NCBI RefSeq assembly: GCF_000376105.1
Contig: NZ_AQWM01000024.1
Coordinates: 1 to 56,909, forward strand
Direction of reading: 5' to 3'
From: Asticcacaulis benevestitus DSM 16100 = ATCC BAA-896
GTDB taxonomy: Bacteria; Pseudomonadota; Alphaproteobacteria; Caulobacterales; Caulobacteraceae
DNA: 56,909 bases
A program made the position numbers and the translations under genes. Shown here in pieces: positions 35,579 to 44,273 of the stretch (positions are counted from its first letter, which is position 1; the number at the start of each line of letters is the position of its first letter). The notes under the pieces are model-generated. The model did not search any database and was not told the origin of the DNA. It was given only the letters and a program-made list of their open reading frames with translations.

Positions 35579-36691
35579 ATGATCCGTAAGTCGATGGTTT
35601 CAAAGCAATCTTGTCTTGCCATAGCGATAGGTCTGTTGCTGGTCGCGACGTCCTCTCAGGCGCAGACCTACCAACCCTCATTTCACCCTGAGACATTGAA
35701 GGGCCCGCCCGTCGGAGCCCTCAACGAAGTGCTGGTTCTGGGCACGGCGCATCTCTCCAATATGCCAAAAACCTTTGACCCGGAGACGTTGTCGTCGCTT
35801 CTGGATCGTTTGGCGGCATGGCATCCGACCGCCATCGCCACTGAGGACATGTCTGGCCTTCAGTGTGACAGTCTGCGCCGCTATCCCGCTCGCTATGCCG
35901 ATACCGTCAAGACCTATTGTCCCGACCCTACGCCTGCCGGCAAGGCCACGGGGCTTGACGTTCCGGCCGCCAATGCCGAGGCTGAGCGCTTGCTGGCCAG
36001 TTGGCCGAAGGCGCCAACAGCTGTGCAGCGACGGCATCTGGCGGCGGTTTTTCTGGCGGCGGGTGAGCGTCACTCCGCCTTGGTGCAATGGCTACGGCTG
36101 GAGCCTACGGAGCGTCACCCCGGTGATGGCCTGAATGAGGACCTTGTCACCGCGCTGGATAAGCTGAAGGATCGTCGCAATGAGACCAGTCTGATCGCCG
36201 CGAGGCTTGCCGCGCGACTGGGGTTGGAGCGTCTTTGGAGTGTGGACGACCATTCGGCCGACACGCCCGACCCTGCCGATCCTGTAGAGGCGAAAGCCTT
36301 TAATGATGCGATCATGCAGGCCTGGAACAATGCCGCCACGCAAGCGCGACAAGCCGATAAAGGCCGCTTGCAGGACGGCCTGACGAAGTCGGACGGTATC
36401 CTTGATATGTACAGGTCGTTCAACGCACCGGAGGCTTCGATGCAGACCTATCAATCCGACTTTGGCGCGGCGTTTATGGAGCCGTCTCCACAGGGGTTCG
36501 GGCGCAAATACCTGGGGTATTGGGAGACAAGGAACCTGCGGATGGTGTCCAACATCCGAGATGTGCTTGGCCAATATCCCGGTACACGCCTGCTGGCGAT
36601 CGTTGGGGCGTCTCACAAAGGCTATTATGAAGCCTATCTCAATCAGATGCACGACGTAAGGCTGGTAGACGCCATGGGCGTGCTCAAGTGA
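35579..36691 (+). CDS. DUF5694/TraB-like exported protein
   Basis: Protein of 370 aa. The ATG at 35579 has AAGG upstream and leads directly into a signal peptide (SCLAIAIGLLLVATSSQA). The mature part has the TraB/GumN-like pattern: VLVLGTAHLSNMPKTF, HPTAIATEDM, NLRMVSNIRDVL, and a terminal LLAIVGASHKGYYEAYL. These match DUF5694. Family members may be metal-dependent peptidase-like proteins, but this is unproven. It is convergent with the spermidine-synthase-like gene; a long perfect hairpin (36722-36760) separates them. Confidence 0.82.
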   Translation: MIRKSMVSKQSCLAIAIGLLLVATSSQAQTYQPSFHPETLKGPPVGALNEVLVLGTAHLSNMPKTFDPETLSSLLDRLAAWHPTAIATEDMSGLQCDSLRRYPARYADTVKTYCPDPTPAGKATGLDVPAANAEAERLLASWPKAPTAVQRRHLAAVFLAAGERHSALVQWLRLEPTERHPGDGLNEDLVTALDKLKDRRNETSLIAARLAARLGLERLWSVDDHSADTPDPADPVEAKAFNDAIMQAWNNAATQARQADKGRLQDGLTKSDGILDMYRSFNAPEASMQTYQSDFGAAFMEPSPQGFGRKYLGYWETRNLRMVSNIRDVLGQYPGTRLLAIVGASHKGYYEAYLNQMHDVRLVDAMGVLK

Positions 36692-36721
36692 GCGCAGTGA
36701 AAAGGTAGGCCACAGCGCACA

Positions 36722-36760
36722 GCGCGGCTGTGACGCGTTTGAGTCGCGTCACAGCCGCGC
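36722..36760. terminator. Perfect 16-bp hairpin between convergent genes
   Basis: GCGCGGCTGTGACGCG (36722-36737) and its exact inverted copy (36745-36760) with a 7-nt loop. The stop of the minus-strand gene (36749-36751) is inside the right arm. There is no flanking T-run. It is the probable transcript-end structure for both genes. Confidence 0.75.
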
Positions 36761-37486
36761 CTGCCTGACGTGCGCCCGCAAGGAAAGCAGATAGCTTCTG
36801 GCCTCGGTCGGGCGATCAAGAATCTCGGGCGTGCGTAAATTTATGGCGGGTTGCGTTCGGGACAGGATAAGAAGCTCGTTGCCTTCCCAGCCATCCTCAG
36901 GGCGTAACAGAACGCTGTGAAACCCGAGGCGGCTCATCTCCTCGGACAAGGCAAAGCCATCGATGGCCACGCTGCCTTCATTGACGAGATTGTAAGCGAG
37001 GTTGAGCATTAAAACGCCTGAGTCCGTGCAGGCTTTCATAACGCCGGACAACCAGTCTGACCGGGTAAAGCCCGGGACCGTGCCTTTCCCCGTACAGGCA
37101 TCAACAACGATCGCGTCATAGGTTACGCCGCAGCGATCAGGAAAGGTCAGACCATCTTCCGTGAACCAGCGCACGCGCGGATCGAGATCGAAGTAGCGTC
37201 TCGCTATGGTCTCCGCCATGGGGTCGATATCGACGACCGTCACACTATGGCCTTTTCGCGCCAGCATCGTGGCCAGGCTTCCGCCGCCGCCACCGAGCAT
37301 CAGCACGCTTTTTTGGTCGCGCAGGAGCAGTTTCAAGGCGTTGACATAACCGAAGAGGCTGGTGCCTGTGACATCAACGAGCGTCTGTAAGCCGCCTCCC
37401 ATCGAATAGGAGCGTGCTCCGTCGCACAAACGTTCTATGATCCGAACCTTGCCAAAGGGTCCGTCATAGAGAGCTAATTGCTTCAT
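36749..37486 (-). CDS. Spermidine-synthase-like methyltransferase-fold protein
   Basis: Protein of 245 aa with the Rossmann-like core of the spermidine synthase family: SVLMLGGGGGSLATMLARKG, VTVVDIDPMAETIARRYFD, VRWFTEDGLTF, YDAIVVDACTG. The N-terminal tetramerisation strand of classical SpeE is short, so true polyamine synthesis is uncertain; many such proteins are methyltransferase-like with unknown substrates. It lies 12 bp from the DUF1275 gene, in the same direction, so they are probably co-transcribed. Confidence 0.78.
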   Translation of the reverse strand: MKQLALYDGPFGKVRIIERLCDGARSYSMGGGLQTLVDVTGTSLFGYVNALKLLLRDQKSVLMLGGGGGSLATMLARKGHSVTVVDIDPMAETIARRYFDLDPRVRWFTEDGLTFPDRCGVTYDAIVVDACTGKGTVPGFTRSDWLSGVMKACTDSGVLMLNLAYNLVNEGSVAIDGFALSEEMSRLGFHSVLLRPEDGWEGNELLILSRTQPAINLRTPEILDRPTEARSYLLSLRAHVRQARL

Positions 37487-37498
37487 TTACTTTCAGCC

Positions 37499-38251
37499 TT
37501 AAAGATCGTTGTCCATAGGAAAATCCGCGCGATTGACCGTTGATTGTCTGGCTTGTGTCAGGCCGCGCAGGGAAATCGCGGCCAGAATGAAGGCCGCAAT
37601 CCAAAACATCGCCCCGCCTATGCCGCGGTAAAGCGCTACGCCAAGGACGCCACCGCCAAGGAAGGCGAGGATGGTTTCCAAATGCAGTTGCAGGCGGGCG
37701 CGGACAGCGGCCATTTCGGACGGCAGACCGCGCCGGAACGCTGAGTCTATAAGTAGACCGATCTCAATGCCAATATCCGTGGCCATTCCGGAGACATGAG
37801 TCGTGCGGACACGTGCTTCAGAAATGCGTGTAACCACCGCGTTTTGCACGCCCATGAGATAGGCAAGGCCCAGCACCACGAAAGGCGTACGCAGGCCTGA
37901 CTCGAGCCACACCTGCAAACAGCCCAGGACGGCCATGCCGCCGGCCTCAAAGAGGATGACCAGGGCGTATATGCCGGCAAACCCACGTGCATGGCCCGCG
38001 CTGATTAGGAGGGTTGAGCACACGGCACCCACAACAAAGGCCAGCACAATCAGGATGTAGACAGCCGCCGGACCAAACTGGCCGAGGGCGAGATGGTCCG
38101 ACAGGGTGGAAATATTGCCCGTCATATTGGCGGAGAAGAAACCGACCGCATAGAAGGCGGATGCATTCAGCGCGCCGGCGACCGCCGCGAGTGTGCAGGC
38201 AAGCCTTCGATCAATGGCAAAGTTTCTTGCGCTACCCTGTTGAACTAACAT
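37499..38251 (-). CDS. DUF1275 (YoaK-type) membrane protein
   Basis: Inner-membrane protein of 250 aa, about six helices. It has the YoaK pattern ALNASAFYAVGFFSANMTGN near the N-terminus and VGVQNA-like GVQNAVVTRISEARVRTTHV in the middle. Function is unknown; a small-molecule transporter is often suggested. The ATG at 38251 follows AGGACG; the longer reading from 38356 would overlap PhnA, so I prefer the shorter. It is probably transcribed with the PhnA gene upstream. Confidence 0.85.
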   Translation of the reverse strand: MLVQQGSARNFAIDRRLACTLAAVAGALNASAFYAVGFFSANMTGNISTLSDHLALGQFGPAAVYILIVLAFVVGAVCSTLLISAGHARGFAGIYALVILFEAGGMAVLGCLQVWLESGLRTPFVVLGLAYLMGVQNAVVTRISEARVRTTHVSGMATDIGIEIGLLIDSAFRRGLPSEMAAVRARLQLHLETILAFLGGGVLGVALYRGIGGAMFWIAAFILAAISLRGLTQARQSTVNRADFPMDNDL

Positions 38252-38276
38252 CGACGTCCTGTGCTTTCGCTTCCCA

Positions 38277-38513
38277 TCAGGCCTTCCTGACAAACTCTGT
38301 TCGCAGGACCAGCCCCTTGACCTTGTCAGCATTGCACTCAATTTCCGCTTCATCATAGGTCAAACGGATGTTCTTGATAAGCGTGCCGCGTTTAAGGGTG
38401 ACGCCACCAGAGCCCTTCACTTTCAGGTCCTTGATCAGGGTTACGCTATCGCCATTGTTCAGGCGGGTACCGTTGGCATCCTTCACAACCAGATCGTCAT
38501 CATCATTCGCCAT
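38277..38513 (-). CDS. PhnA/YjdM-type small protein
   Basis: Protein of 78 aa matching the PhnA C-terminal domain: VVKDANGTRLNNGDSVTLIK, DLKVKGSGGVTLKRGTLIKN, LVLRTEFVRKA. The N-terminal zinc ribbon of the full-length E. coli protein is absent, as in many alphaproteobacterial versions. Despite the historical name, its cellular role is not settled. It lies 25 bp upstream of the DUF1275 gene. Confidence 0.88.
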   Translation of the reverse strand: MANDDDDLVVKDANGTRLNNGDSVTLIKDLKVKGSGGVTLKRGTLIKNIRLTYDEAEIECNADKVKGLVLRTEFVRKA

Positions 38514-38716
38514 TGGAATGTCCTTCTAAAAATACAGCAGGTGTCGTCATCCCCTGTCTGTTTCACGAAAAGGCCTATGAACGCTTGCGCGTTGTCGTTC
38601 GTCAGGCCAAGGTCAGTCGCCACAATGCACGATTTGCCTCTGCAAATGCAATAAAATAGCGGCACACTCATGTTTAAAACATGAGTTGTCGGATTTAAAA
38701 GCGAGAATTTTCCATC

Positions 38717-38983
38717 ATGATGACATCTGCCCAATTGAGAGCTGCGCGCGCTTTGCTTGGCATAGATCAAAAAGCGCTGGCCGACCTCGCCGGTGTGTCG
38801 ATAGCGACCATCCAGCGCATGGAAATGAGTGATGGCAATGTGCGTGGCGTTGTCGATACCTTGACCAAGGTGGTCGAAGCCCTGGACAGGTCCGGCGTGG
38901 AACTGATCGGCGAACTTTACGCCGGTGTGCCGGGCGGAAGAGGTGTGCGACTTAAAGGGCCACCCCACCCGCCACGGGCCTAG
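38717..38983 (+). CDS. XRE-family regulator
   Basis: Small DNA-binding protein of 88 aa with a helix-turn-helix at residues 5-55: QLRAARALLGIDQKALADLA and GVSIATIQRMEMSDGNVRG, followed by LTKVVEALDRSGVEL. This is the common short XRE type of alphaproteobacteria. It is divergent from PhnA. Targets are unknown; PhnA and the membrane gene behind it are the nearest candidates. Confidence 0.86.
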   Translation: MMTSAQLRAARALLGIDQKALADLAGVSIATIQRMEMSDGNVRGVVDTLTKVVEALDRSGVELIGELYAGVPGGRGVRLKGPPHPPRA

Positions 38984-39122
38984 GTGCGAGGACGAAGGGG
39001 AGGGCGCACCGACGCGCGGTTTACTCTTCCCAAGGCCTGAGCGCTTCCTCGCCCTGGCGGGCATTCATTGCCGAAGGTGTGCGGCGCTGATGCCTTGTCT
39101 ATCACGACCATCAGGGGGCACA

Positions 39123-40598
39123 TCAGCCGGCTTTCAGGAAGCGCTCGACGCTGCCTTTCAAACCGTCAGAGTGTCCGGCCAGAACCGAGGCAATGGCGCT
39201 CACGCTGCCGGCCAGTTCTCCTGTCGCCGCAGCGGCCGTGGAAACACCGTTGATATTGCTGGACATTTGCTGTGTGGTTGCCGCCTGTTCTTCAACGGCG
39301 CCGGCCATGGCGGTTGTCAGGTTCGACAATTCATCCACAGCCTGTGTAATGGTGCCGATGGCCAGAACGGCCTCTTCGGTTGATTTTTGAATTGCGCTCA
39401 CCTGCTGCGTGATCTCATCGGTCGCTCGGGCTGTCTGTCCCGCCAGGGCCTTCACCTCACCGGCGACGACGGCAAACCCCTTTCCAGCGTCTCCGGCACG
39501 TGCGGATTCGATGGTTGCGTTCAGGGCGAGCAGGTTGGTTTGCGCCGCAATTGAATTGATCATAGCGACGACCGCGTCAACCTTGCGCGCATTTTCGGCC
39601 AGTAGGCGCACGGTCGTATCCGTGGTCGCGGCCTGCATTGCAATCTGCTGTGCGCGATCTGATACCCGGGAGACCTGTCCGGAAATTTCATGGATGGCGC
39701 CGGTCATCTGTTCCGAACTGGCCGCCACTGAGGAGGCCCGTTCACTGGCGTTTTCGGCAGCTCCAGCCAGACCGTCGGCTGAACGTTGCATATCGCCAAC
39801 CGCCTGCGAGACCGCGGCGACGACCTGGGACACATCTGTCGCGATATTTTCCTGGTTGGTAATGATAGCCCAGGTCAGCATGGGTGCAATATATTCTCCG
39901 TCAGGCCCTTTGATAGCTGTTATCTGCAGTTCCAGAACTTCAGGCCCTATCCTGATCTTCGTCTTGTGCGGCAGATGGCGATCGTCGGCCAGCATCTGTC
40001 TTTGGTGCGAGGGGTTCTTGTGGAAGATATCGATCGAGGCGCCCAGCATATCGGCTACCTTGACCGGCAGATACTGCTCAATCGCGCCCAGGGTTTTCTC
40101 AGAGGTGGCATTGAGATAGTTGATGCGGAAATCATTCTTTGGATCGACGGTCATAACCGCCACCGGCATGCCATCGATCATGGTCATCAAGCGGCTGGTT
40201 TCATTCTTCTTCGCCGTGATGTCCGATGCGAACTTAACAACCCGGGCTGGCCTGCCATGCTCGTCGAAGACCGGGTTATACGTCGCTTCCAGCCAGACCT
40301 TAGCGCCGCCTTTGCCAAATCTCAGGAATTCACCAGAGGCAAATGTCCCTTGTTTCAGATCTTGCCAGAAACGCTCGTACTCAGCGCTCTGGGCGAAGGC
40401 AGGGTCAACGAAGAGTCTGTGGTGCTTTCCTTTGATCTCGCCCAGATCGTACCCAATGACGCGCAGAAAGTTCTCGTTGGCATCCAGAACCGTACCGTCC
40501 ATGGCAAATTCAATGATCGCCAAGGAGCGATTTAAAGCATCCAGTTTAGCTTGGGCAGAGTTAAATTCTGCCTTGGCGAACATGTTCCAATTACCCAT
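39123..40598 (-). CDS. Soluble double-PAS methyl-accepting chemotaxis protein
   Basis: Chemoreceptor of 491 aa without membrane helices. PAS 1 covers about residues 20-130 ([20 protein letters not shown], ending in [12 protein letters not shown]) and PAS 2 about 140-240 ([20 protein letters not shown]). The signalling hairpin contains [40 protein letters not shown] and [17 protein letters not shown] sensing suggests redox, oxygen or small-ligand input inside the cell. The start at 40598 follows GGGAG. No adaptation or CheA genes are nearby. Confidence 0.93.
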   Translation of the reverse strand: MGNWNMFAKAEFNSAQAKLDALNRSLAIIEFAMDGTVLDANENFLRVIGYDLGEIKGKHHRLFVDPAFAQSAEYERFWQDLKQGTFASGEFLRFGKGGAKVWLEATYNPVFDEHGRPARVVKFASDITAKKNETSRLMTMIDGMPVAVMTVDPKNDFRINYLNATSEKTLGAIEQYLPVKVADMLGASIDIFHKNPSHQRQMLADDRHLPHKTKIRIGPEVLELQITAIKGPDGEYIAPMLTWAIITNQENIATDVSQVVAAVSQAVGDMQRSADGLAGAAENASERASSVAASSEQMTGAIHEISGQVSRVSDRAQQIAMQAATTDTTVRLLAENARKVDAVVAMINSIAAQTNLLALNATIESARAGDAGKGFAVVAGEVKALAGQTARATDEITQQVSAIQKSTEEAVLAIGTITQAVDELSNLTTAMAGAVEEQAATTQQMSSNINGVSTAAAATGELAGSVSAIASVLAGHSDGLKGSVERFLKAG

Positions 40599-41041
40599 CT
40601 CTGACTCCCTGATTTTCCTACATTTGGCTATGAGTTTTTATTTAATACCTACAAAAAAAATGGGGCTAAATTCTTAAATTTGATTTAAGCTTGTCGCATG
40701 GGTCGAAGGCTTGCTGGCTCACCTGGCATCTCGATACCGCAAAGATTTGCCAGGCCTCTTGACCTTGCCCAGTGCGGCCTATGCGAGAGATATTGGACGT
40801 ACAGGTAGGATGAAGCGCTTGCCTTCGACAAGGCCGCTACCGCCAAGGCAAAGGTCGCTCGGCAATTGCGTGCCTTTTGGATCATGTGTCAGCAATACCC
40901 GACCGCGGCCTATATGGGGCGGTAACCGGACGATCTTGCACGTTGAACAGCAAAAATTATAGATATAGGAACACAGACATGACGCGGTGTTTGTGGCTAA
41001 CATCGATCTGACGTTTCACTTTGTCTGCTTAGAGAACGAAA
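40599..41041. other. Gap between chemoreceptor and GH43, small coding-like remnant
   Basis: Divergent promoters should lie here. On the plus strand 40809-40925 reads as a protein-like C-terminus (DEALAFDKAATAKAKVARQL, ending in CQQYPTAAYMGR-stop) with a stop codon just before it; it is probably a gene end left from a deletion. No clear operator. Confidence 0.35.
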
Positions 41042-42082
41042 ATGAACAGCTTTTCACGGCGCCATTTTATCCAGATAACATCAAGTTGCGGTCTTGTGTC
41101 GCCGGGCGTCATTCCTTTGGCGGCGAAGGCGGCTACAGAGAAACTTGTTAATCCGCTGGTGCGTCAGCGCGCGGATGCCCAGATATTCAGGCACTCTGAC
41201 GGATGGTATTATATGATGGCGTCGGTGCCGGAATATAACCGGCTGGCGATAAGACGGTCGCGGACCCTGGCGGGCCTGGGGTTAGCGAAGGAAACGGTCG
41301 TCTGGACTCGTCCGGAGGCCGGCAAACTAGGAGGTTATATCTGGGCGCCGGAACTGCATTGGTTTGACGGCCGTTGGCACATATATTTCGCCGCGGGTGA
41401 TGGCGATGACAAGTTCCATATTAGGACCTACGTCCTCTCCAACCCGTCTAAAAATCCACTCAGTGGCCAATGGACGCTGCTGGGGGCATTGGAAACGCCA
41501 TGGGACAGTTTCAATCTCGATGCGACAAGCTTTGTTCACAAAGGGGTGCGGTATCTGTGCTGGGCTCAGCAAGAACCTGGCATCGACACCAATAGCAATA
41601 TTTATCTTGCGGCCTTGGCAAGCCCGACGACCTTTGCGGCAAAACCGGTTCGGCTATCCATGCCGACGCTTCCATGGGAAATCATTGGTTTCAAGGTCAA
41701 TGAGGGCCCAGCCGTGTTGGCGCGCCATGGCCGATTGTTCCTGACCTATTCGGCCTCGGCCACGGACGCAAACTATTGTATGGGCATGCTGACGGCCAAT
41801 GAAGATGCCGATATCATGGCCCCATCTTCATGGTCGAAATCCCTGGAGCCGGTGTTGCGCAGTTCTCCAGAGCACAAAGTCTGGGGGCCGGGCCACAACG
41901 GGTTTACGGTCGATGAGAAAGGTCGCGATATACTGGTTTATCACGCTCGCGACTACCGAGATATTCAGGGTGATCCTTTGTTTGATCCTAACCGTCACAC
42001 CCGCGTCCAGTTCATCCGTTATAAAGCCGATGGCGTGCCCGATTTTGGTATGCCTGTGGCCATTGGCCCCCTTGCTGGCTAG
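41042..42082 (+). CDS. GH43-family glycosidase, Tat-exported
   Basis: Five-bladed propeller hydrolase of 346 aa, of a GH43 type active on arabinose- or xylose-containing chains. A Tat signal (SRRHFIQITSSCGLV) starts the protein. Catalytic candidates are D45 in RQRADAQIFRHSDGWYYM, D160 in FNLDATSF and E221 in KVNEGPAVL, the base, modulator and acid of the family. GPGHNGFTVDEKG carries the conserved His near the active site. It stands alone between two chemoreceptors, which suggests chemotaxis towards the same plant polysaccharide. Exact sugar preference is uncertain. Confidence 0.88.
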   Translation: MNSFSRRHFIQITSSCGLVSPGVIPLAAKAATEKLVNPLVRQRADAQIFRHSDGWYYMMASVPEYNRLAIRRSRTLAGLGLAKETVVWTRPEAGKLGGYIWAPELHWFDGRWHIYFAAGDGDDKFHIRTYVLSNPSKNPLSGQWTLLGALETPWDSFNLDATSFVHKGVRYLCWAQQEPGIDTNSNIYLAALASPTTFAAKPVRLSMPTLPWEIIGFKVNEGPAVLARHGRLFLTYSASATDANYCMGMLTANEDADIMAPSSWSKSLEPVLRSSPEHKVWGPGHNGFTVDEKGRDILVYHARDYRDIQGDPLFDPNRHTRVQFIRYKADGVPDFGMPVAIGPLAG

Positions 42083-42303
42083 ATCCTCGCGGGCAGATAG
42101 CGCGGTCGCTCCTCTTCTAAGACAAGAGCCGGCCCGTCAACACGAGGCGCCTAAGATCTGGTTACATCCACAAGTTCACGCATGATGCCAGCCGTACGTG
42201 CGCTCATGGCTTTAGGGAAGCCTTCTAAACCATCGAGGTGGCCGTCAAAGCGCAAACGGTACCGCCCGACGGGCTAGAAGGCCTACCCAAGTCCTTGACG
42301 GCG

Positions 42304-43932
42304 TCAGGCGACTTTGGACAAGCGCATGAAGTCGTCCATTTGGATCTGAAGCATGCCGGCTTGCTGCGCCAGTTCGCCGGAGGCATTCAGCATCTGGCCG
42401 GCGGCCGCGCCGGTCTCTTCCGCGGCTTGTGCGACGCCGACCATATTCTCGGTGACGTGGCGTGTTCCGACCGAGGCCTGAGTGACGGCCTGTACGATTT
42501 CGCTGGTGGCGGCACTTTGCTGCTCAACGGCGACGGCGATGTTGTTCGCGGTCTTCTGGATTTCGCCGATGGTCCCGTTGATCGCCTGAATGGCCTCGAC
42601 GGCACGTTCGGAGGAGGACTGAATTTGCATGATCGTCTTGCCGATTTCCGTCGTCGCACGGCTTGTCTGGGTGGCCAGTTGCTTGACCTCTGAGGCGACG
42701 ACGGCAAAGCCGCGTCCCGCTTCACCGGCGCGCGCCGATTCGATGGCGGCGTTCAACGCCAGCAGGTTGGTCTGGCTGGCAATATTTGAAATGATGTCGA
42801 CCACGTCTCCAATGCCCGTCGCCAACTGATTCAGCTCGTCCACGACCTTCATTGCCTTTTCCGCTTCGATCACGGCGTGCGCTGAAATTTCCGTAGACGC
42901 ATGAATTTGGCGGCTGATTTCGGTGATAGAGGCGCCGAGTTCCTCGGCCGCGCCCGCCACGGATGTCACGTTGCTGCCCGCCTCCTCGGCCGCACTCGAA
43001 ACCGTCACCGATTGCGCGCTGGTCTGGTGCGCAGACGCGCTGAGTTGCGTGGCTGTGGCTTGCATCTCGGTCGAGGCTGAAGAAACAACTGACACGATAC
43101 CGTTCACCGAACGCGCCATGGTGCGGGAGCGTAAGGCGTTCTCACGGAACACCTCAAGGCCGCGCGCAATATCGCCGCACTCGTCCTTACGCGTAAGTCC
43201 CTGGATCGTAATATCGAGCTTGCCATCGGCCAGATCGCGCAATTGCTCGACGGCCTTGATGACAGGGTTTGAAATCCCGAAGGTCGCCAGCACGTAACCG
43301 CCGATCATCCCGACGAGGATACCGACAAAAGCTACGATCATCATGGCCATGGCCGCAGCCTGAGCCTGGCGGCTGTGCTCGGATGCCGTCTGCGTGCCGA
43401 GCTGGTCGGCGGCATCTGCGTAGGTATCGAGCTTCTTGGTGAACTCGTCCGAACCGGCGCGGCTCGTCTTGACGTGATCCTCCATGTCCGCCGCGTTTGC
43501 CGTAAGGGCGTCTTGTCCGGCATGACGTTCGGCCAGGTCGAAGGTGGTTTCGCGGGACGCCTTGTACTGAACATAGGCCGCCTTGATGTCCTCGAGTTGA
43601 CGGCGTTGCGCGTCGTCTGTCGCCCTTGCGACGGCTGAGTTGAGCTGTTTTTCGAACTTTGCGTCACGCTCGATGTTTGTCTGGCGAATCTGGGCAGTCG
43701 TGCCGTTCGAAAAATCGGTCATGGCCCTGTATTCAGAGCGGTTCATGGCGGCCGCCAGGGCCGACATGCGCGCCGACGCCGTGGCTGCGCCATCCACCTG
43801 GTCCACCTGTAGGATGGCCTTACCCAATTGCTGAATGCGATTAAATCCGAAAGCGGCAACCCCTCCTGATAATATGACCAACACCCCAACCAGGGCCAAT
43901 AGTTTCGTCTTTATCTTTACGGTACTCAACAT
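42304..43932 (-). CDS. Membrane methyl-accepting chemotaxis protein
   Basis: Chemoreceptor of 542 aa. TM1 lies at about residues 9-28 ([20 protein letters not shown]), followed by a helical four-helix-bundle-like periplasmic domain (to about 180), TM2 near 186-208 ([20 protein letters not shown]), a HAMP domain ([20 protein letters not shown]) and the signalling hairpin ([40 protein letters not shown]). The ATG at 43932 has GGAGGAGG upstream, better than the ATG at 43971. Ligand is unknown. Confidence 0.93.
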   Translation of the reverse strand: MLSTVKIKTKLLALVGVLVILSGGVAAFGFNRIQQLGKAILQVDQVDGAATASARMSALAAAMNRSEYRAMTDFSNGTTAQIRQTNIERDAKFEKQLNSAVARATDDAQRRQLEDIKAAYVQYKASRETTFDLAERHAGQDALTANAADMEDHVKTSRAGSDEFTKKLDTYADAADQLGTQTASEHSRQAQAAAMAMMIVAFVGILVGMIGGYVLATFGISNPVIKAVEQLRDLADGKLDITIQGLTRKDECGDIARGLEVFRENALRSRTMARSVNGIVSVVSSASTEMQATATQLSASAHQTSAQSVTVSSAAEEAGSNVTSVAGAAEELGASITEISRQIHASTEISAHAVIEAEKAMKVVDELNQLATGIGDVVDIISNIASQTNLLALNAAIESARAGEAGRGFAVVASEVKQLATQTSRATTEIGKTIMQIQSSSERAVEAIQAINGTIGEIQKTANNIAVAVEQQSAATSEIVQAVTQASVGTRHVTENMVGVAQAAEETGAAAGQMLNASGELAQQAGMLQIQMDDFMRLSKVA

Positions 43933-44273
43933 GATAGCCTCCTCCGCGGGGCTAAGCCTAGGGTTGATCATTGTGGTTTAGGAAGGGTTAATTTTAAGGT
44001 GCGTTCAAAATAAATACAACCGCAGGTCTAAATGCGAAATGAGTAGCCAGTAGCCGAAAGTCTAATGCTCTGAGGTGTGCCATGAGGGACAGGCTCGCTT
44101 TTCGATCAATCAAGATAGCGCCGCTTGCCTTATCCGCGAATGAAACCGCCGTGCTCGGTTCTCAATTGGTACGGATAAGGCCAGGCTATTTCACGGATTT
44201 TAAGACCGTGCGCGGGAGGTTCTGACGGAGGCGACACGCTTTCGGCGCCCCAGCTCGATAGCTGAGCTGTCAC
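43933..44273. other. Gap without firmly supported gene
   Basis: Contains the promoter side of the chemoreceptor. A 47-codon plus-strand reading from 44082 (MRDRLAFRSIKIAPLALSAN) has no recognised relative and is not called. CAGCTC/GAGCTG near 44250 is a weak hairpin at the end of the GH3 gene. Confidence 0.3.

Noticed and set aside
44082..44225. 47-codon plus-strand reading starting MRDRLAFRSIKIAPLALSAN
   Set aside because: No recognised relative and no clear ribosome-binding site; it may be chance in a gap.
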